A DNA stretch of 64,000 bases from positions 167,459 through 231,458 of the forward strand of contig NZ_NIWD01000013.1 in assembly GCF_002277025.1 (NCBI RefSeq), read 5' to 3'. The position numbers and the translations under genes are program-made. Of this stretch, positions 26,250 through 35,410 are shown in pieces. Every line of letters begins with the position of its first letter. Position 1 is the stretch's first letter. The notes under the pieces are model-generated. The model was not told where the DNA came from and did not search any database. It saw nothing but the letters and a program-made list of their open reading frames with translations. This stretch comes from Sphingopyxis sp. GW247-27LB (lineage in GTDB: Bacteria > Pseudomonadota > Alphaproteobacteria > Sphingomonadales > Sphingomonadaceae).

Positions 26250-26965
26250 GCGCGAAGATCGACAGTGCGATGGTGATGGCGGCGGGGCTCGGCAAGCGGA
26301 TGCGGCCGCTGACCGCGACGCGGCCCAAGCCGCTGGTGCGTGTCGCGGGCAAGGCCCTGATCGACCACAGCCTCGACCGGATCGCGGCGGCGGGCGTCGG
26401 CCATGTCGTCGTCAACGTCCATTATCTTGCCGACGCGCTCGAGGCGCATCTCGCGGCGCAGAAGCGGCCGTTCAGCATCGCGATCTCCGACGAGCGCGGT
26501 CAGCTCCTCGAAACCGGCGGCGGGATGGTCAAGGCACTGCCGCTGCTGACCGGTGACCCGATCCTGATCGTCAACAGCGACAATATCTGGACCGACGGAC
26601 CCGAGGACAGCATCCGCCATCTCGCGCGCCACTGGGACGGCGCGCGGATGGATGCGCTGCTGCTGCTGGTCCGCCAGGCGAGCGCGAGCGGGCACGGCGG
26701 CAAGGGCGATTTCCACATGGACGGCGCGGGGCGACTGACGCGGCGCAAGGCGGGGCGGATCGCGCCCTTCGTCTATACCGGGATTCAGCTGATTTCCCCC
26801 CGGCTGTTGGAAGGCGCGCCCGAGGGGCCCTTTTCGACCAACATATTGTGGGACCGCGCGATCGCGGCCGGGCGGCTCTATGGCGTGTCGCACATGGGCC
26901 AATGGTTCGATGTCGGAACGCCGGCGAGCATCGCGCCGACCGAAGCGGCGTTGGGCGGGATTTGA
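26246..26965 (+). CDS. murU: N-acetylmuramate 1-phosphate uridylyltransferase
   Basis: A 239-residue nucleotidyltransferase that turns MurNAc 1-phosphate and UTP into UDP-MurNAc. The signature loop MVMAAGLGKRMRPLTATRPKPLV is at residues 9-31. The substrate strands LLETGGGMVKALPLL and ILIVNSDNIWTDG follow, and GQWFDVGTPASI closes the domain. It starts at GTG 26246, overlapping the amgK stop by 4 bases (GTGA). With amgK it forms a peptidoglycan-recycling pair known to give intrinsic fosfomycin tolerance in pseudomonads. Confidence 0.92.
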   Translation: MSAKIDSAMVMAAGLGKRMRPLTATRPKPLVRVAGKALIDHSLDRIAAAGVGHVVVNVHYLADALEAHLAAQKRPFSIAISDERGQLLETGGGMVKALPLLTGDPILIVNSDNIWTDGPEDSIRHLARHWDGARMDALLLLVRQASASGHGGKGDFHMDGAGRLTRRKAGRIAPFVYTGIQLISPRLLEGAPEGPFSTNILWDRAIAAGRLYGVSHMGQWFDVGTPASIAPTEAALGGI

Positions 26966-26974
26966 TGTTATTTT

Positions 26975-27050
26975 CGTCATTGCGAGCGAAGCGAAGCAAT
27001 CCAGAGTTGCGTAAACCGCTCTGGATTGCTTCGCTTCGCTCGCAATGACG
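26975..27050. repeat. Perfect 32-bp inverted repeat (CGTCATTGCGAGC type)
   Basis: Arms 26975-27006 and 27019-27050 are perfect complements around a 12-base loop. The left arm begins CGTCATTGCGAGCGAAGCGA. The element fills the murU-addB spacer, and its right end supplies an in-frame ATG (27045) and part of the ribosome-binding region of addB. This type of element is widespread in alphaproteobacterial genomes. Confidence 0.9.
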
Positions 27051-27056
27051 GAGGCC

Positions 27057-30023
27057 ATGACAAAACCCACCCTCACCTCCATCCCGGTCCACCGGGCGTT
27101 CGCCGACGCGCTCGCCGCGGGGCTGATCGCGCGCTTTGCCGACGGCGCGCTGGGGCTCGCCGAGGGGTTGATCCTGCTGCCGAGCAATCGCGCGCGCAGC
27201 GCGGTGCAGGCGGCGTTCGTGCGCGCCGGGGGCAGGGGGCTGCTGATGCCGCGGCTCGCGGTGATCGGCGACGCCGACCTCGACGAGTCGGTGGCGCTCG
27301 CGCTCGACGGGCTTGACGACGATCCGATTCCGCCCGCGATCGACCCGCTGCGCCGCCGCCTGCTGCTCGCCGAACTGATCGAGCGCCACACCCCCGACGG
27401 CGAGGCGCCGGTCGCGGGCGCCGCGGCGTTCCAGCTCGCCGACGGGCTCGCGCGTGTGATCGACCAGCTCCATTATGAAGAGGTTCGGCCCGCGGCGCTG
27501 GTCGACCTCGACCTCGGCGCCTTCGCCGGCCATTGGCAGGCGTCGCTCGGACGGCTGCGGCTCCTCGTCGATCATTGGCCCGCGGTGCTGGCGCGCACCG
27601 GCAGCATCGACCGTGCCGAGCGGCGCGGCCGCCTGCTCGACCGGGTCGCGGCGGGATGGCGCGGCGCCCCGCCCGCGCGCTTCACCGTCGCGGCGGGGAT
27701 CACCACCGCGGCGCCCGCGATCGCGCGGCTGCTGCGGACGGTCGCCGGTCTCGATCGCGGCATGGTCGTGCTGCCGGGGCTCGACCAGGGGATGGGGACG
27801 GACGAATGGGAGGCGCTCGGCCCGACGCGGCCCGATCCTGAAAATCCGGCGCGTCCGCTGGAAACCCATCCGCAATATCATCTGAAGCTGCTGCTCGATC
27901 GCATGGGCGCCAGCCGCGACGAGGTGATCCTGTGGGACGCGACGTCGGAGTATGACGGGCCCGCGGCGCGCACGCCCTTCGTCTCGCTGCTCTTCGCGCC
28001 CGCCGACTATACCGCGCAGTGGCAGGTGGCGGGCGACCTGTCGGCGGCGACCGCGGGAATTTCGGGCGCGGTCTTCGCCGACGACGGGCAGGAGGCGCAG
28101 GGGATCGCGCTGCTGATGCGCGAGGCGGTCGAAACGCCGGGACGCACGGCGGCGCTCGTCACCCCCGACCGCGGCCTTGCCGAGCGCGTCGCGGCGGCGC
28201 TCGCGCGCTGGGGCATTTCGGTCGACGACAGCGCGGGCCAGCCCCTGTCGCGCACGCCGCCGGGGGCGCTGCTGTTGCTCCTCGCCGAGCTGGCCGCCGA
28301 TTTCGATCCGGTCGCGCTGGTGTCGCTGCTCGGCCATCCGCTGGTCCGCAAGGGCGAGGGGCGGAGCGCGTGGCTCGACCAGGTCCGACGGTTCGACCTG
28401 ACCCTGCGCGAGCCGGGGCTGCGGCCCGGCTGGGACGGGGTGAGCGCGCGCATTGCGGAGCGCGCCGCCGACCCCAAGGCGCGGGGGCACGGGCTGACGG
28501 TGCAACTCCGGCCGTGGTGGGACGAGGTGACAGGCACGCTGGGCGCGGCGCTCGCGCCCTTCGCGTCAGGACCGACGCCGCCTGCGATCCTGCTCGCCTC
28601 GCTGCAGACGGGGCTTGAAACGCTCGCCGGCGATGCCGTCTGGGCGGGCCCGGCGGGGCGGATGCTCGCCGAGCTGTTCGACCAATGGGCGCTCGCGCGC
28701 GGCGACGGGCCGGCGCTCGTCGACCCGGCCGACTTTCCCGCGATGCTCGGGCAATTGCTCGCGCAGGCCAGCGTGCGTCCGCCCTATGGCGGCCATCCGC
28801 GCCTCTTCATCTGGGGGCTGCTCGAAGCGCGGCTGCAGCGCGCCGACCGGATGATTTTGGGCGGGCTCGACGAGGGGCGCTGGCCCGCCGCGACCAAGCC
28901 CGACCCGTGGCTCGCGCCCGGCATCCGCCGTCTGCTCGGGCTGCCCGCGCCCGAGCGGCAGCAGGGAATGGCGGCGCATGATTTCGCGGGCGCGCTCGGC
29001 GCGGGCGACATCGTGGTGACGCGCGCCGAGCGCAGTGGGGGCGACCCAGCGGTCGCCTCGCGCTTCTGGCTGCGGCTCGCGGCGCTGGCGGGCGATCTGC
29101 CCGAGCCGCGACCGGGCGGGGTGCCGCTGACCCGGCTCGCGGCCGAACTCGACGCGCCGCCGGGGGATCCACAGCCGGCGCCGCGGCCCGCGCCCCGCCC
29201 GCCCGCCGCCGATCGCCCGCGCAAGATCAGCGTCACCGCTGTCGACCGCCTCGCGCGCGATCCCTTTGCCTATTATGCGAACGCGATGCTCGGCCTGTCG
29301 GCGCTCGACCCGCTGAGCGCCGCGCCCGATCCGCGCTGGCGCGGTACGCGGGTGCATCAATTGTTCGAGGATTGGGTGCGCGGCGGCGCGACGGCGGACG
29401 GGTTCGAGGCCGAACTCGCCGCGCTCGCCGCCGACCCGGCGCTCGATGCGCTCGACCGCGCTTTCTGGCTACCGCGCGTCGAGCCCGCGCTGCGCTGGGC
29501 GGCGGCGCAGGTGACCGGAGCCGAGGGACGCGTGCCCGTCGGGGTCGAGATGCGCGGCGAGATGGCGGCGGGCGGCATCGCGCTGCACGGAAAGGCCGAC
29601 CGTATCGACCGCGACACCGAGGGTCGCCTCGCCATCGTCGACTATAAGTCGGGCGGCGCGCCGAGCGCCAAGGCGGCGTTCGACAAGCTCGATAACCAGC
29701 TCGGCCTGCTCGGCCTGATCGCGCAGGCGGGCGGGGTCGAGGGCGTCGCGGCGGCCGAGGTCGGCGCGCTCGAATATTGGAGCCTGCGCCCCGACCGCCG
29801 CGCCGATGGGGCGGGGAAAATCTCGAACAGCTACGGGCCGCGCAGCGGGTTGAAGAGCGCGGGGGAAGCGATCGGCCACGCTGCCGACGCGCTGACCGAC
29901 CTCGCCGGGCGCTTCCTGCTCGGCGACGCGCCCTTCGTGCCCGGCGAGGCGGCGGGCTATGGCGATTATGATCAGCTGATGCGCCGCGACGAATGGTTCG
30001 GGCGCGGGGAGGGCGAGCGATGA
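27057..30023 (+). CDS. addB: Double-strand break repair protein AddB
   Basis: An inactivated-helicase/nuclease subunit of AddAB, about 988 residues, which with AddA resects DNA ends and loads RecA at Chi-like sites. The N-terminal helicase-like region starts at ILLPSNRARSAVQAAFV and has no proper Walker A. LFIWGLLEARLQRADRMILGGLDEGRWP is a conserved central block. The C-terminal RecB-like nuclease has GKADRIDRD and DYKSGG. I read no cysteine in the whole protein, so the Fe-S cluster of Bacillus AddB must be absent. Start: ATG 27057, with GGAGG very close; ATG 27045 lies inside the palindrome. The stop overlaps addA. Confidence 0.92.
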   Translation: MTKPTLTSIPVHRAFADALAAGLIARFADGALGLAEGLILLPSNRARSAVQAAFVRAGGRGLLMPRLAVIGDADLDESVALALDGLDDDPIPPAIDPLRRRLLLAELIERHTPDGEAPVAGAAAFQLADGLARVIDQLHYEEVRPAALVDLDLGAFAGHWQASLGRLRLLVDHWPAVLARTGSIDRAERRGRLLDRVAAGWRGAPPARFTVAAGITTAAPAIARLLRTVAGLDRGMVVLPGLDQGMGTDEWEALGPTRPDPENPARPLETHPQYHLKLLLDRMGASRDEVILWDATSEYDGPAARTPFVSLLFAPADYTAQWQVAGDLSAATAGISGAVFADDGQEAQGIALLMREAVETPGRTAALVTPDRGLAERVAAALARWGISVDDSAGQPLSRTPPGALLLLLAELAADFDPVALVSLLGHPLVRKGEGRSAWLDQVRRFDLTLREPGLRPGWDGVSARIAERAADPKARGHGLTVQLRPWWDEVTGTLGAALAPFASGPTPPAILLASLQTGLETLAGDAVWAGPAGRMLAELFDQWALARGDGPALVDPADFPAMLGQLLAQASVRPPYGGHPRLFIWGLLEARLQRADRMILGGLDEGRWPAATKPDPWLAPGIRRLLGLPAPERQQGMAAHDFAGALGAGDIVVTRAERSGGDPAVASRFWLRLAALAGDLPEPRPGGVPLTRLAAELDAPPGDPQPAPRPAPRPPAADRPRKISVTAVDRLARDPFAYYANAMLGLSALDPLSAAPDPRWRGTRVHQLFEDWVRGGATADGFEAELAALAADPALDALDRAFWLPRVEPALRWAAAQVTGAEGRVPVGVEMRGEMAAGGIALHGKADRIDRDTEGRLAIVDYKSGGAPSAKAAFDKLDNQLGLLGLIAQAGGVEGVAAAEVGALEYWSLRPDRRADGAGKISNSYGPRSGLKSAGEAIGHAADALTDLAGRFLLGDAPFVPGEAAGYGDYDQLMRRDEWFGRGEGER

Positions 30024-33000
30024 GCAAGCCCGCCACCCTCGCGACGCTCGACCCGCGGCAGGGCGCCGCCGCCGACCCCGAAAGCCATGTCTGGCTCGGC
30101 GCCTCGGCGGGGACGGGCAAGACGCAGGTGCTCTCGGCGCGCGTGCTGCGGCTGATGCTGGGCGGCGTGTCGCCGGAGGCGATCCTCTGCATCACCTTCA
30201 CCAAGGCGGGCGCCGCCGAGATGGCGCACCGCATTCACGAACGGCTTGCCGCCTGGGTGCGGATGGACGACGGCGACCTGCGGCTCGATCTGCGCGCGCT
30301 GGGGCTCGAATGGGACCAGCCGGGGCTGATGGCGCGCGCGCGGTCGCTGTTCGCCACGGTGATCGACAGCCCGGGCGGCGCGATCCGGGTGCAGACGATC
30401 CACAGCTTCTGCCAGACGCTGCTCGCGAGCTTTCCGCTCGAAGCGAAATTGCTGCCCGGCTTTCGCGCCATCGAGGAGGACGAGGCGGAGGCGCTCAAGC
30501 GAGCGGTGCTGGGCGCTTTGCTAAGCCCCTCCTCTTCAGAGGAGGGGTTTGGGGTGGTGGACGCCGGTGTGGGACACCACCCCGCTGCGACTAGGCCCAG
30601 CTTCGCCGAACCAAGTCTCGCTGCCCCTCCTCTGAAGAGGAGGGGGGGAGAAACCGGACTGAACGACGCCGCGGCGATGCTGTCGCGGCGGCTGGGCCCC
30701 GATGCGGCACTGGCCTTCCTCTCGCGCTGCGCCGCGGCGTTCGGCGGCCCGCGCGCGCTGTTGCCGCCCGCGGCGCACGATCTGCGCGCGGCGTTCGACC
30801 TGCCCGCCGGCGACGCCGACGCGTGGGTCCGCGAGCAAGTGGCGGCGGGGGCGATCGCCGACGCCGATATCAAGGCGGTCGCGGCGAGCGGGGCGGCGTG
30901 GGGAACGAAGACCGGGCTCGCCTGCTCCGACGTGATGGTCGGCTGGCTGATGGGCGACCCCGATGCGCGCGCCGCGATGCTCGGCGAGCTCATCGCCTGC
31001 TTCGTGACCGGCAAGGGCGAGCTGCGCGCCGATTTCGCGGGCGACAAGGGAAAGATGCAGGATTGCCTCGATGAGGCGACCCGGATCGTCGAGGCGGCGC
31101 AGACAATGCTCGGCACCGCCACCGCGATGCGCGTCGCCGACGAGCTCGCGGCGGCGTGGAAGCTCGGCAGCCGTTTCGCCGAAGCCTATGCGCTCGCCAA
31201 GCGCGAGGCGGGGCTCGCCGATTTCGACGATCTGATCAGCCTTGCGGGCGCGCTGCTGCGCGTCAGTCAGTTCGGCGAATGGGTGCGCTTCAAGCTCGAC
31301 CAGCGCACCGACCATATATTGGTCGACGAGGCGCAGGACACCAATATGCGCCAGTGGGGGATCGTCCTGTCGCTCGCCGAGGAATTTTTCGCGGGTGCCG
31401 GAGCGAAGGACGAGCGCATCCGCACGCTGTTCACCGTCGGCGACCGCAAGCAGGCGATCTTCGGCTTTCAGGGCACCGATCCGGGCGCCTTCGCCGACGC
31501 AAAGACGCTGTTCAAATTGCTTGCCGGGGAGACCCCGAATCCCCTGCAAGAGGTCGATCTCGTTTCCAATTACCGCTCGACCCCCGCTGTTTTGCAGGTC
31601 GCGGACGCCTGGCTGGAGGCGGGAGGAACCGGGCTGATGGGCCTCGACGGCGACGAGCCGCCGCACCGGCCGTTCCGCGACGCGCAAGCGGGGCAGGTCG
31701 AGCTGTGGGCGCCGCTGCCGGTCGGTAAGGCGCTCGACGCCGAAGCCGAGGATGCGGGCGAGGAAGAGAGCGGCGACAGCACCGCCCCGGCGTCCGACCC
31801 CGCCTCGATGCGACTGGCGCGGGCGATCGCCGACGAGGTACGGGACTGGACGCTGAACGGCAAGGACGGGCGGCCGGTCGCGCCGGGCGATATCATGATC
31901 CTCGTCCGGCGGCGGCGCGACCTCGCGGCGCGGATCGTCGCGCGGCTCCAGGCGCTGCATGTCCCCGTCGCGGGGGTCGACCGCTTCGCGCTGACCCAGC
32001 CGCTGGCGGTGCAGGATCTGATGGCGGCGATGCGCTTCGCGGTGCAGCCGCTCGACGATCTGAACCTCGCCGCGCTGCTCGTCTCGCCGCTGATCGGCTG
32101 GACGCAGGACGAGCTTTACGAGCGGACCCACAAGCGCGGCCGCGCGGCGATCTGGGAGCATCTGCGCGGCACCGAAGGCGATGTTCCGGCGGCGGCGATG
32201 GAGGCCTTGCGTCACCTGCTCGGCATGGCCGATTTCACCACGCCCTTTCGCTTTCTGGAGACGGTGCTGTCGGGGCCGATCGACGCGCGGCGCAAGCTCT
32301 ATGCGCGGCTGGGGCGCGAGGCGCGCGACCCGATCGACGAGCTTCTGAACCAGGCGCTCGCGTTCGAGACGCGCGAGACGGTGTCGCTGCTCGGCTTCTT
32401 GACCGCCGTGTCGGGAAGCGGCGCCGACATCAAGCGCCAGACCGAGGCGCGCAGCGACGTCGTGCGGGTGATGACGGTGCACGGGTCGAAGGGACTGCAG
32501 GCGCCGATCGTCATCCTCGCCGACGCGACCGACGATGCGGCGATCGGCCACCGGCCGTTCCGCGTCGACGTCGCGGGGTGGGAGAAGCTCCCCGTCTTCG
32601 CACTGCCCGCCGACGAACGGCACGGGGCGATCGCCGAGGCCTATCAAAAGGAAGCGCTGGCGGCCGCCCAGGAGCATTGGCGGCTGTTCTACGTCGCGAT
32701 GACGCGCGCCGAGGAGATATTGGTCGTCGCGGGGGTGACGAAGAAGCCCGACCGCAGCATCCCCGAAACGAGCTGGCACGCCGCCGTCGAGGACGTGCTG
32801 TCGGGCATGGGCAGCGAATGGGAGGAGGCGGGCCCGATGTGGGGCCGCCGCCGCGTCCACCGCGCCAACGCCGGCAAATGGGCGCGCCGCGAAAAGGCGG
32901 CGAGGGCCGCGCCGCCGCCGCTCGTGCCGCCGGCCTGGGCGCACGCGCCGGCGCCCGAGGAGGCGCGCCCGCCGCGCCCGCTCGCGCCCTCGGCGCTAGG

Positions 33001-33604
33001 CGAGGACGATGTCGCCGTGCCGCCGCAGGGGACGGCGCGCGTAGCGGCGGTGACGCGCGGGCTGTTGCTCCACGCGCTGTTCGAGCGACTGCCGCCGGTC
33101 GCGGCGGAAAAGCGCCGCGCGGCGGCGCTGCGCTGGCTGGGCGCGCAGGCCCCGGCGCTGGACGACGCGGCGCGCGCGGCGATGGTCGACGAGGTTCTGG
33201 CGGTTCTGGACGACCCGGCGCACGCGGCGCTGTTCGGCCCCGGCAGCCTCGCCGAAGTGCCCTTGTCGGCGGTCGTCGACGGCGGGCTGGTCGTGGCGGG
33301 GATCGTCGACCGGCTGCTCGTCACGGGGGATGCGGTGACGGTGATCGACTACAAGACCGGCCGGCAGGTGCCGGACGGGGCCGCCGACGTCGCGCCCGCC
33401 TATCTGCGGCAAATGGCGGCCTACCGCGACGCGCTCGGCGTCATCTTCCCGGGGCGGCTGGTCGAGGCGGCGCTGCTCTATACCGCGGGGCCCAGGCTGA
33501 TCCTTCTGGACGATGACATTCTCGTCGCAAACAAGCCCGCCTTGATAGCGACCAAGGCGAATTTGCCGCCGGCGGGACTTGAGCCGGGGCCGCCGACTGC
33601 TTAG
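30020..33604 (+). CDS. addA: Double-strand break repair helicase-nuclease AddA
   Basis: An 1194-residue UvrD/Rep-family helicase with a RecB nuclease domain. Walker A is ASAGTGKT at 28-35. [18 protein letters not shown] is motif Ia, LVDEAQDTN is motif [18 protein letters not shown] is motif III and [11 protein letters not shown] is motif [12 protein letters not shown] is motif VI, and the nuclease DYKTGRQ starts at Asp1110. Residues about 168-210 are encoded by an inserted R1 palindromic element (30523-30648) that keeps the frame and adds a low-complexity loop (for example [12 protein letters not shown]). The ATG overlaps the addB stop. Confidence 0.93.
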   Translation: MSKPATLATLDPRQGAAADPESHVWLGASAGTGKTQVLSARVLRLMLGGVSPEAILCITFTKAGAAEMAHRIHERLAAWVRMDDGDLRLDLRALGLEWDQPGLMARARSLFATVIDSPGGAIRVQTIHSFCQTLLASFPLEAKLLPGFRAIEEDEAEALKRAVLGALLSPSSSEEGFGVVDAGVGHHPAATRPSFAEPSLAAPPLKRRGGETGLNDAAAMLSRRLGPDAALAFLSRCAAAFGGPRALLPPAAHDLRAAFDLPAGDADAWVREQVAAGAIADADIKAVAASGAAWGTKTGLACSDVMVGWLMGDPDARAAMLGELIACFVTGKGELRADFAGDKGKMQDCLDEATRIVEAAQTMLGTATAMRVADELAAAWKLGSRFAEAYALAKREAGLADFDDLISLAGALLRVSQFGEWVRFKLDQRTDHILVDEAQDTNMRQWGIVLSLAEEFFAGAGAKDERIRTLFTVGDRKQAIFGFQGTDPGAFADAKTLFKLLAGETPNPLQEVDLVSNYRSTPAVLQVADAWLEAGGTGLMGLDGDEPPHRPFRDAQAGQVELWAPLPVGKALDAEAEDAGEEESGDSTAPASDPASMRLARAIADEVRDWTLNGKDGRPVAPGDIMILVRRRRDLAARIVARLQALHVPVAGVDRFALTQPLAVQDLMAAMRFAVQPLDDLNLAALLVSPLIGWTQDELYERTHKRGRAAIWEHLRGTEGDVPAAAMEALRHLLGMADFTTPFRFLETVLSGPIDARRKLYARLGREARDPIDELLNQALAFETRETVSLLGFLTAVSGSGADIKRQTEARSDVVRVMTVHGSKGLQAPIVILADATDDAAIGHRPFRVDVAGWEKLPVFALPADERHGAIAEAYQKEALAAAQEHWRLFYVAMTRAEEILVVAGVTKKPDRSIPETSWHAAVEDVLSGMGSEWEEAGPMWGRRRVHRANAGKWARREKAARAAPPPLVPPAWAHAPAPEEARPPRPLAPSALGEDDVAVPPQGTARVAAVTRGLLLHALFERLPPVAAEKRRAAALRWLGAQAPALDDAARAAMVDEVLAVLDDPAHAALFGPGSLAEVPLSAVVDGGLVVAGIVDRLLVTGDAVTVIDYKTGRQVPDGAADVAPAYLRQMAAYRDALGVIFPGRLVEAALLYTAGPRLILLDDDILVANKPALIATKANLPPAGLEPGPPTA
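30523..30648. repeat. Palindromic repeat family R1, copy B, inside addA
   Basis: The ends AAGCCCCTCCTCTTCAGAGG and GCCCCTCCTCTGAAGAGGAG pair with each other, and an inner pair GGGGTGGTG / CACCACCCC gives a second stem. The words CCCGCTGCGACTAG and AAGTCTCGCTGCCC match copies at 2732-2920 and 35273-35402. It is read through in frame by addA without a stop codon. Confidence 0.88.
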
Positions 33605-33639
33605 CTTGGGCTCCAAGAGGGAATTCAGGAGTGAAGATG

Positions 33640-33960
33640 ATGGGTACCAAAGCGATCACCGACGACAGCTTCCAGGCCGATGTGCTCGACAGCGACACGC
33701 CGGTCCTCGTCGATTTCTGGGCCGAATGGTGCGGCCCGTGCAAGATGATCGGCCCGGCGCTCGAGGAGATTTCGGACGAATTGGACGGCAAGGTGGTGAT
33801 CGCCAAGCTCAACATCGACGATCACCCCAACGCCCCCGCCAAATATGGCGTCCGCGGCATCCCGACGATGATCCTGTTCAAGAATGGCGAGATCGCCGAA
33901 ACCAAGGTCGGCGCGGCGCCGAAGAGCGCGCTCAAAGGCTGGCTCGAAGGGGTGCTCTGA
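33640..33960 (+). CDS. trxA: Thioredoxin
   Basis: A 106-residue thioredoxin, the general dithiol reductant. The active site is WCGPCKM (residues about 30-36), and the cis-Pro strand is [14 protein letters not shown] at about 70-83. The length is that of E. coli TrxA. I chose ATG 33640, eight bases after AGGAG; ATG 33637 and GTG 33631 are in frame and possible. It ends the divL-tsaE-amgK-murU-addB-addA-trxA run, 35 bases after addA, and is followed by a strong terminator. Confidence 0.95.
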   Translation: MGTKAITDDSFQADVLDSDTPVLVDFWAEWCGPCKMIGPALEEISDELDGKVVIAKLNIDDHPNAPAKYGVRGIPTMILFKNGEIAETKVGAAPKSALKGWLEGVL

Positions 33961-33967
33961 TTTCCAA

Positions 33968-33997
33968 CCGTCGCCCCCGCGAACGCGGGGGCGACGG
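33968..33997. terminator. Hairpin terminator between trxA and argJ
   Basis: A perfect 13-bp stem CCGTCGCCCCCGC / GCGGGGGCGACGG with a GAAC loop, followed by TTTATAT on the plus strand. It is shared by the convergent argJ gene ending at 34010. Confidence 0.85.
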
Positions 33998-34009
33998 TTT
34001 ATATAAAGC

Positions 34010-35236
34010 TCAGCTCCGATAATCGGCGTTGATGCTGATGTAGCCGTGCGTCAGGTCGCACGTCCACACCGTCGCGCGGCCTTCGCCGAGACCAAGGTCG
34101 GCGCCGATGCGGATTTCGAGGTTTTTGAGATGCGCTGCGACCGGCGCCTCGTCATAGCCGTCGACCGGCAGGCCCTCCTTCGCCACCCAATGATCGCCGA
34201 AACGGATCGCGAGCTTGTCGCGGTCGGCGGGTTCGCCGGCCTTGCCCACTGCCATCACCACGCGGCCCCAATTGGCGTCCTCGCCCGCGATCGCGGTCTT
34301 GACCAGCGGCGAATTGGCGATGGCGAGCGCGACGCGCTTCGCGCTGTCGTCGCTGACCGCGCCCGTTACCTGTACCTCGATGAATTTCGACGCGCCCTCG
34401 CCATCGCGCACCACCTGATGCGCGAGGTCGAGCGCGACCTCGCGAACCGCGGCATAGAGCGCGTCGGCGCCGGTATCGTCCCATGAGGCGAGGACAGGAT
34501 TGCCCGCCTGGCCCGTCGCGAAGAGCAGCACCGTGTCGCTGGTCGAGGTGTCGCTGTCGACGGTGATGCTGTTGAACGTTCCGCCGGTCGCCTTGGTCAG
34601 CATCTCCTGGAGCAGCGCCGGCGCGACCGCCGCGTCGGTGAAGATATAGCCGAGCATCGTCGCCATGTCGGGGGCGATCATTCCCGATCCTTTGACGATC
34701 CCCGCGACCTGGACGCTCCGGTCGCCGATGACGGCGCTCGCGGCGGAGCCTTTGGCGAAGGTATCGGTCGTGCCGATCGTCTCGGCCGCCGCCTCCCACG
34801 AACAGGGGGGCGCGGTCAGCGCCGTCGCGACGCCCTCGCGCGCCTTGTCCTTGGGCAGGGGCACGCCGATGACGCCGGTCGAGCTGACGAAGACCTCTTG
34901 CGGCGCGCAGCCGAGATGTTCGGCGACCTGCCCCATGATCTGTTCGACCGCCTCGCGCCCGCGATAGCCGGTGAAGGCGTTGCTGTTGCCGGCGTTGACG
35001 ATCAGCGCGCGGCCCTTGCCCCCCTTTACCTGCTCGCGGCCGAGTTCGACCTCCGACGAGCAGCAGATATTGCGCGTGAACACGCCCGCGACCGCGGTGC
35101 CCGGCGCCAGTTCGACATAGGTGAGGTCGCAGCGGTCCCATTCCTTGTAGCGCGCGCGCGCGACGCGGAGGGTGACCCCGGCGATGTCGGGGAGGACGGG
35201 GAAGGATGCGGGGGCGAGAGGCGAGCGCGTGGTCAT
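34010..35236 (-). CDS. argJ: Bifunctional ornithine acetyltransferase / N-acetylglutamate synthase
   Basis: A 408-residue ArgJ that recycles acetyl groups between N-acetylornithine and glutamate in arginine synthesis. It is made as a precursor that cuts itself before the nucleophile Thr193 in PDMATMLGY. The preceding KGSGMIAPDM and the GNSNAFTG segment are conserved. The C-terminal half holds NSITVDSDTSTSDTVLLFATG, and the protein ends LTHGYISINADYRS. Whether it is mono- or bifunctional cannot be told from sequence alone. It stands alone here, away from other arg genes, with copy C of R1 upstream. Confidence 0.95.
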   Translation of the reverse strand: MTTRSPLAPASFPVLPDIAGVTLRVARARYKEWDRCDLTYVELAPGTAVAGVFTRNICCSSEVELGREQVKGGKGRALIVNAGNSNAFTGYRGREAVEQIMGQVAEHLGCAPQEVFVSSTGVIGVPLPKDKAREGVATALTAPPCSWEAAAETIGTTDTFAKGSAASAVIGDRSVQVAGIVKGSGMIAPDMATMLGYIFTDAAVAPALLQEMLTKATGGTFNSITVDSDTSTSDTVLLFATGQAGNPVLASWDDTGADALYAAVREVALDLAHQVVRDGEGASKFIEVQVTGAVSDDSAKRVALAIANSPLVKTAIAGEDANWGRVVMAVGKAGEPADRDKLAIRFGDHWVAKEGLPVDGYDEAPVAAHLKNLEIRIGADLGLGEGRATVWTCDLTHGYISINADYRS

Positions 35237-35272
35237 GGTGCGGTGCGTTTAGCGGGTGCTGGCTCGCAGCAA

Positions 35273-35402
35273 AAGCCCCTCCCCTTCAGGGAAGGGGTTG
35301 GGGTGGGGTTTTGAGCCCTTGCGCAAGGCCGATGGACCCCACCCGCTGTGACTAAGCCAGCAAGCTGGCAAGTCTCGCTGCCCTCCCCCGAAGGGGAGGG
35401 CG
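35273..35402. repeat. Palindromic repeat family R1, copy C
   Basis: A palindrome of about 130 bp between the aldehyde dehydrogenase and argJ genes. The ends AAGCCCCTCCCCTTCAGGGA and CCCTCCCCCGAAGGGGAGGG pair. It shares CTTGCGCAAGGCCGATGGA with copy A and the words around CCCGCTGTGACTAA and AAGTCTCGCTGCCC with copies A and B. Confidence 0.85.
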
Positions 35403-35410
35403 TGAGTCGC

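Noticed and set aside
30536..32944. Long minus-strand open frame opposite addA
   Set aside because: Shadow of addA; no ribosome site or motif.
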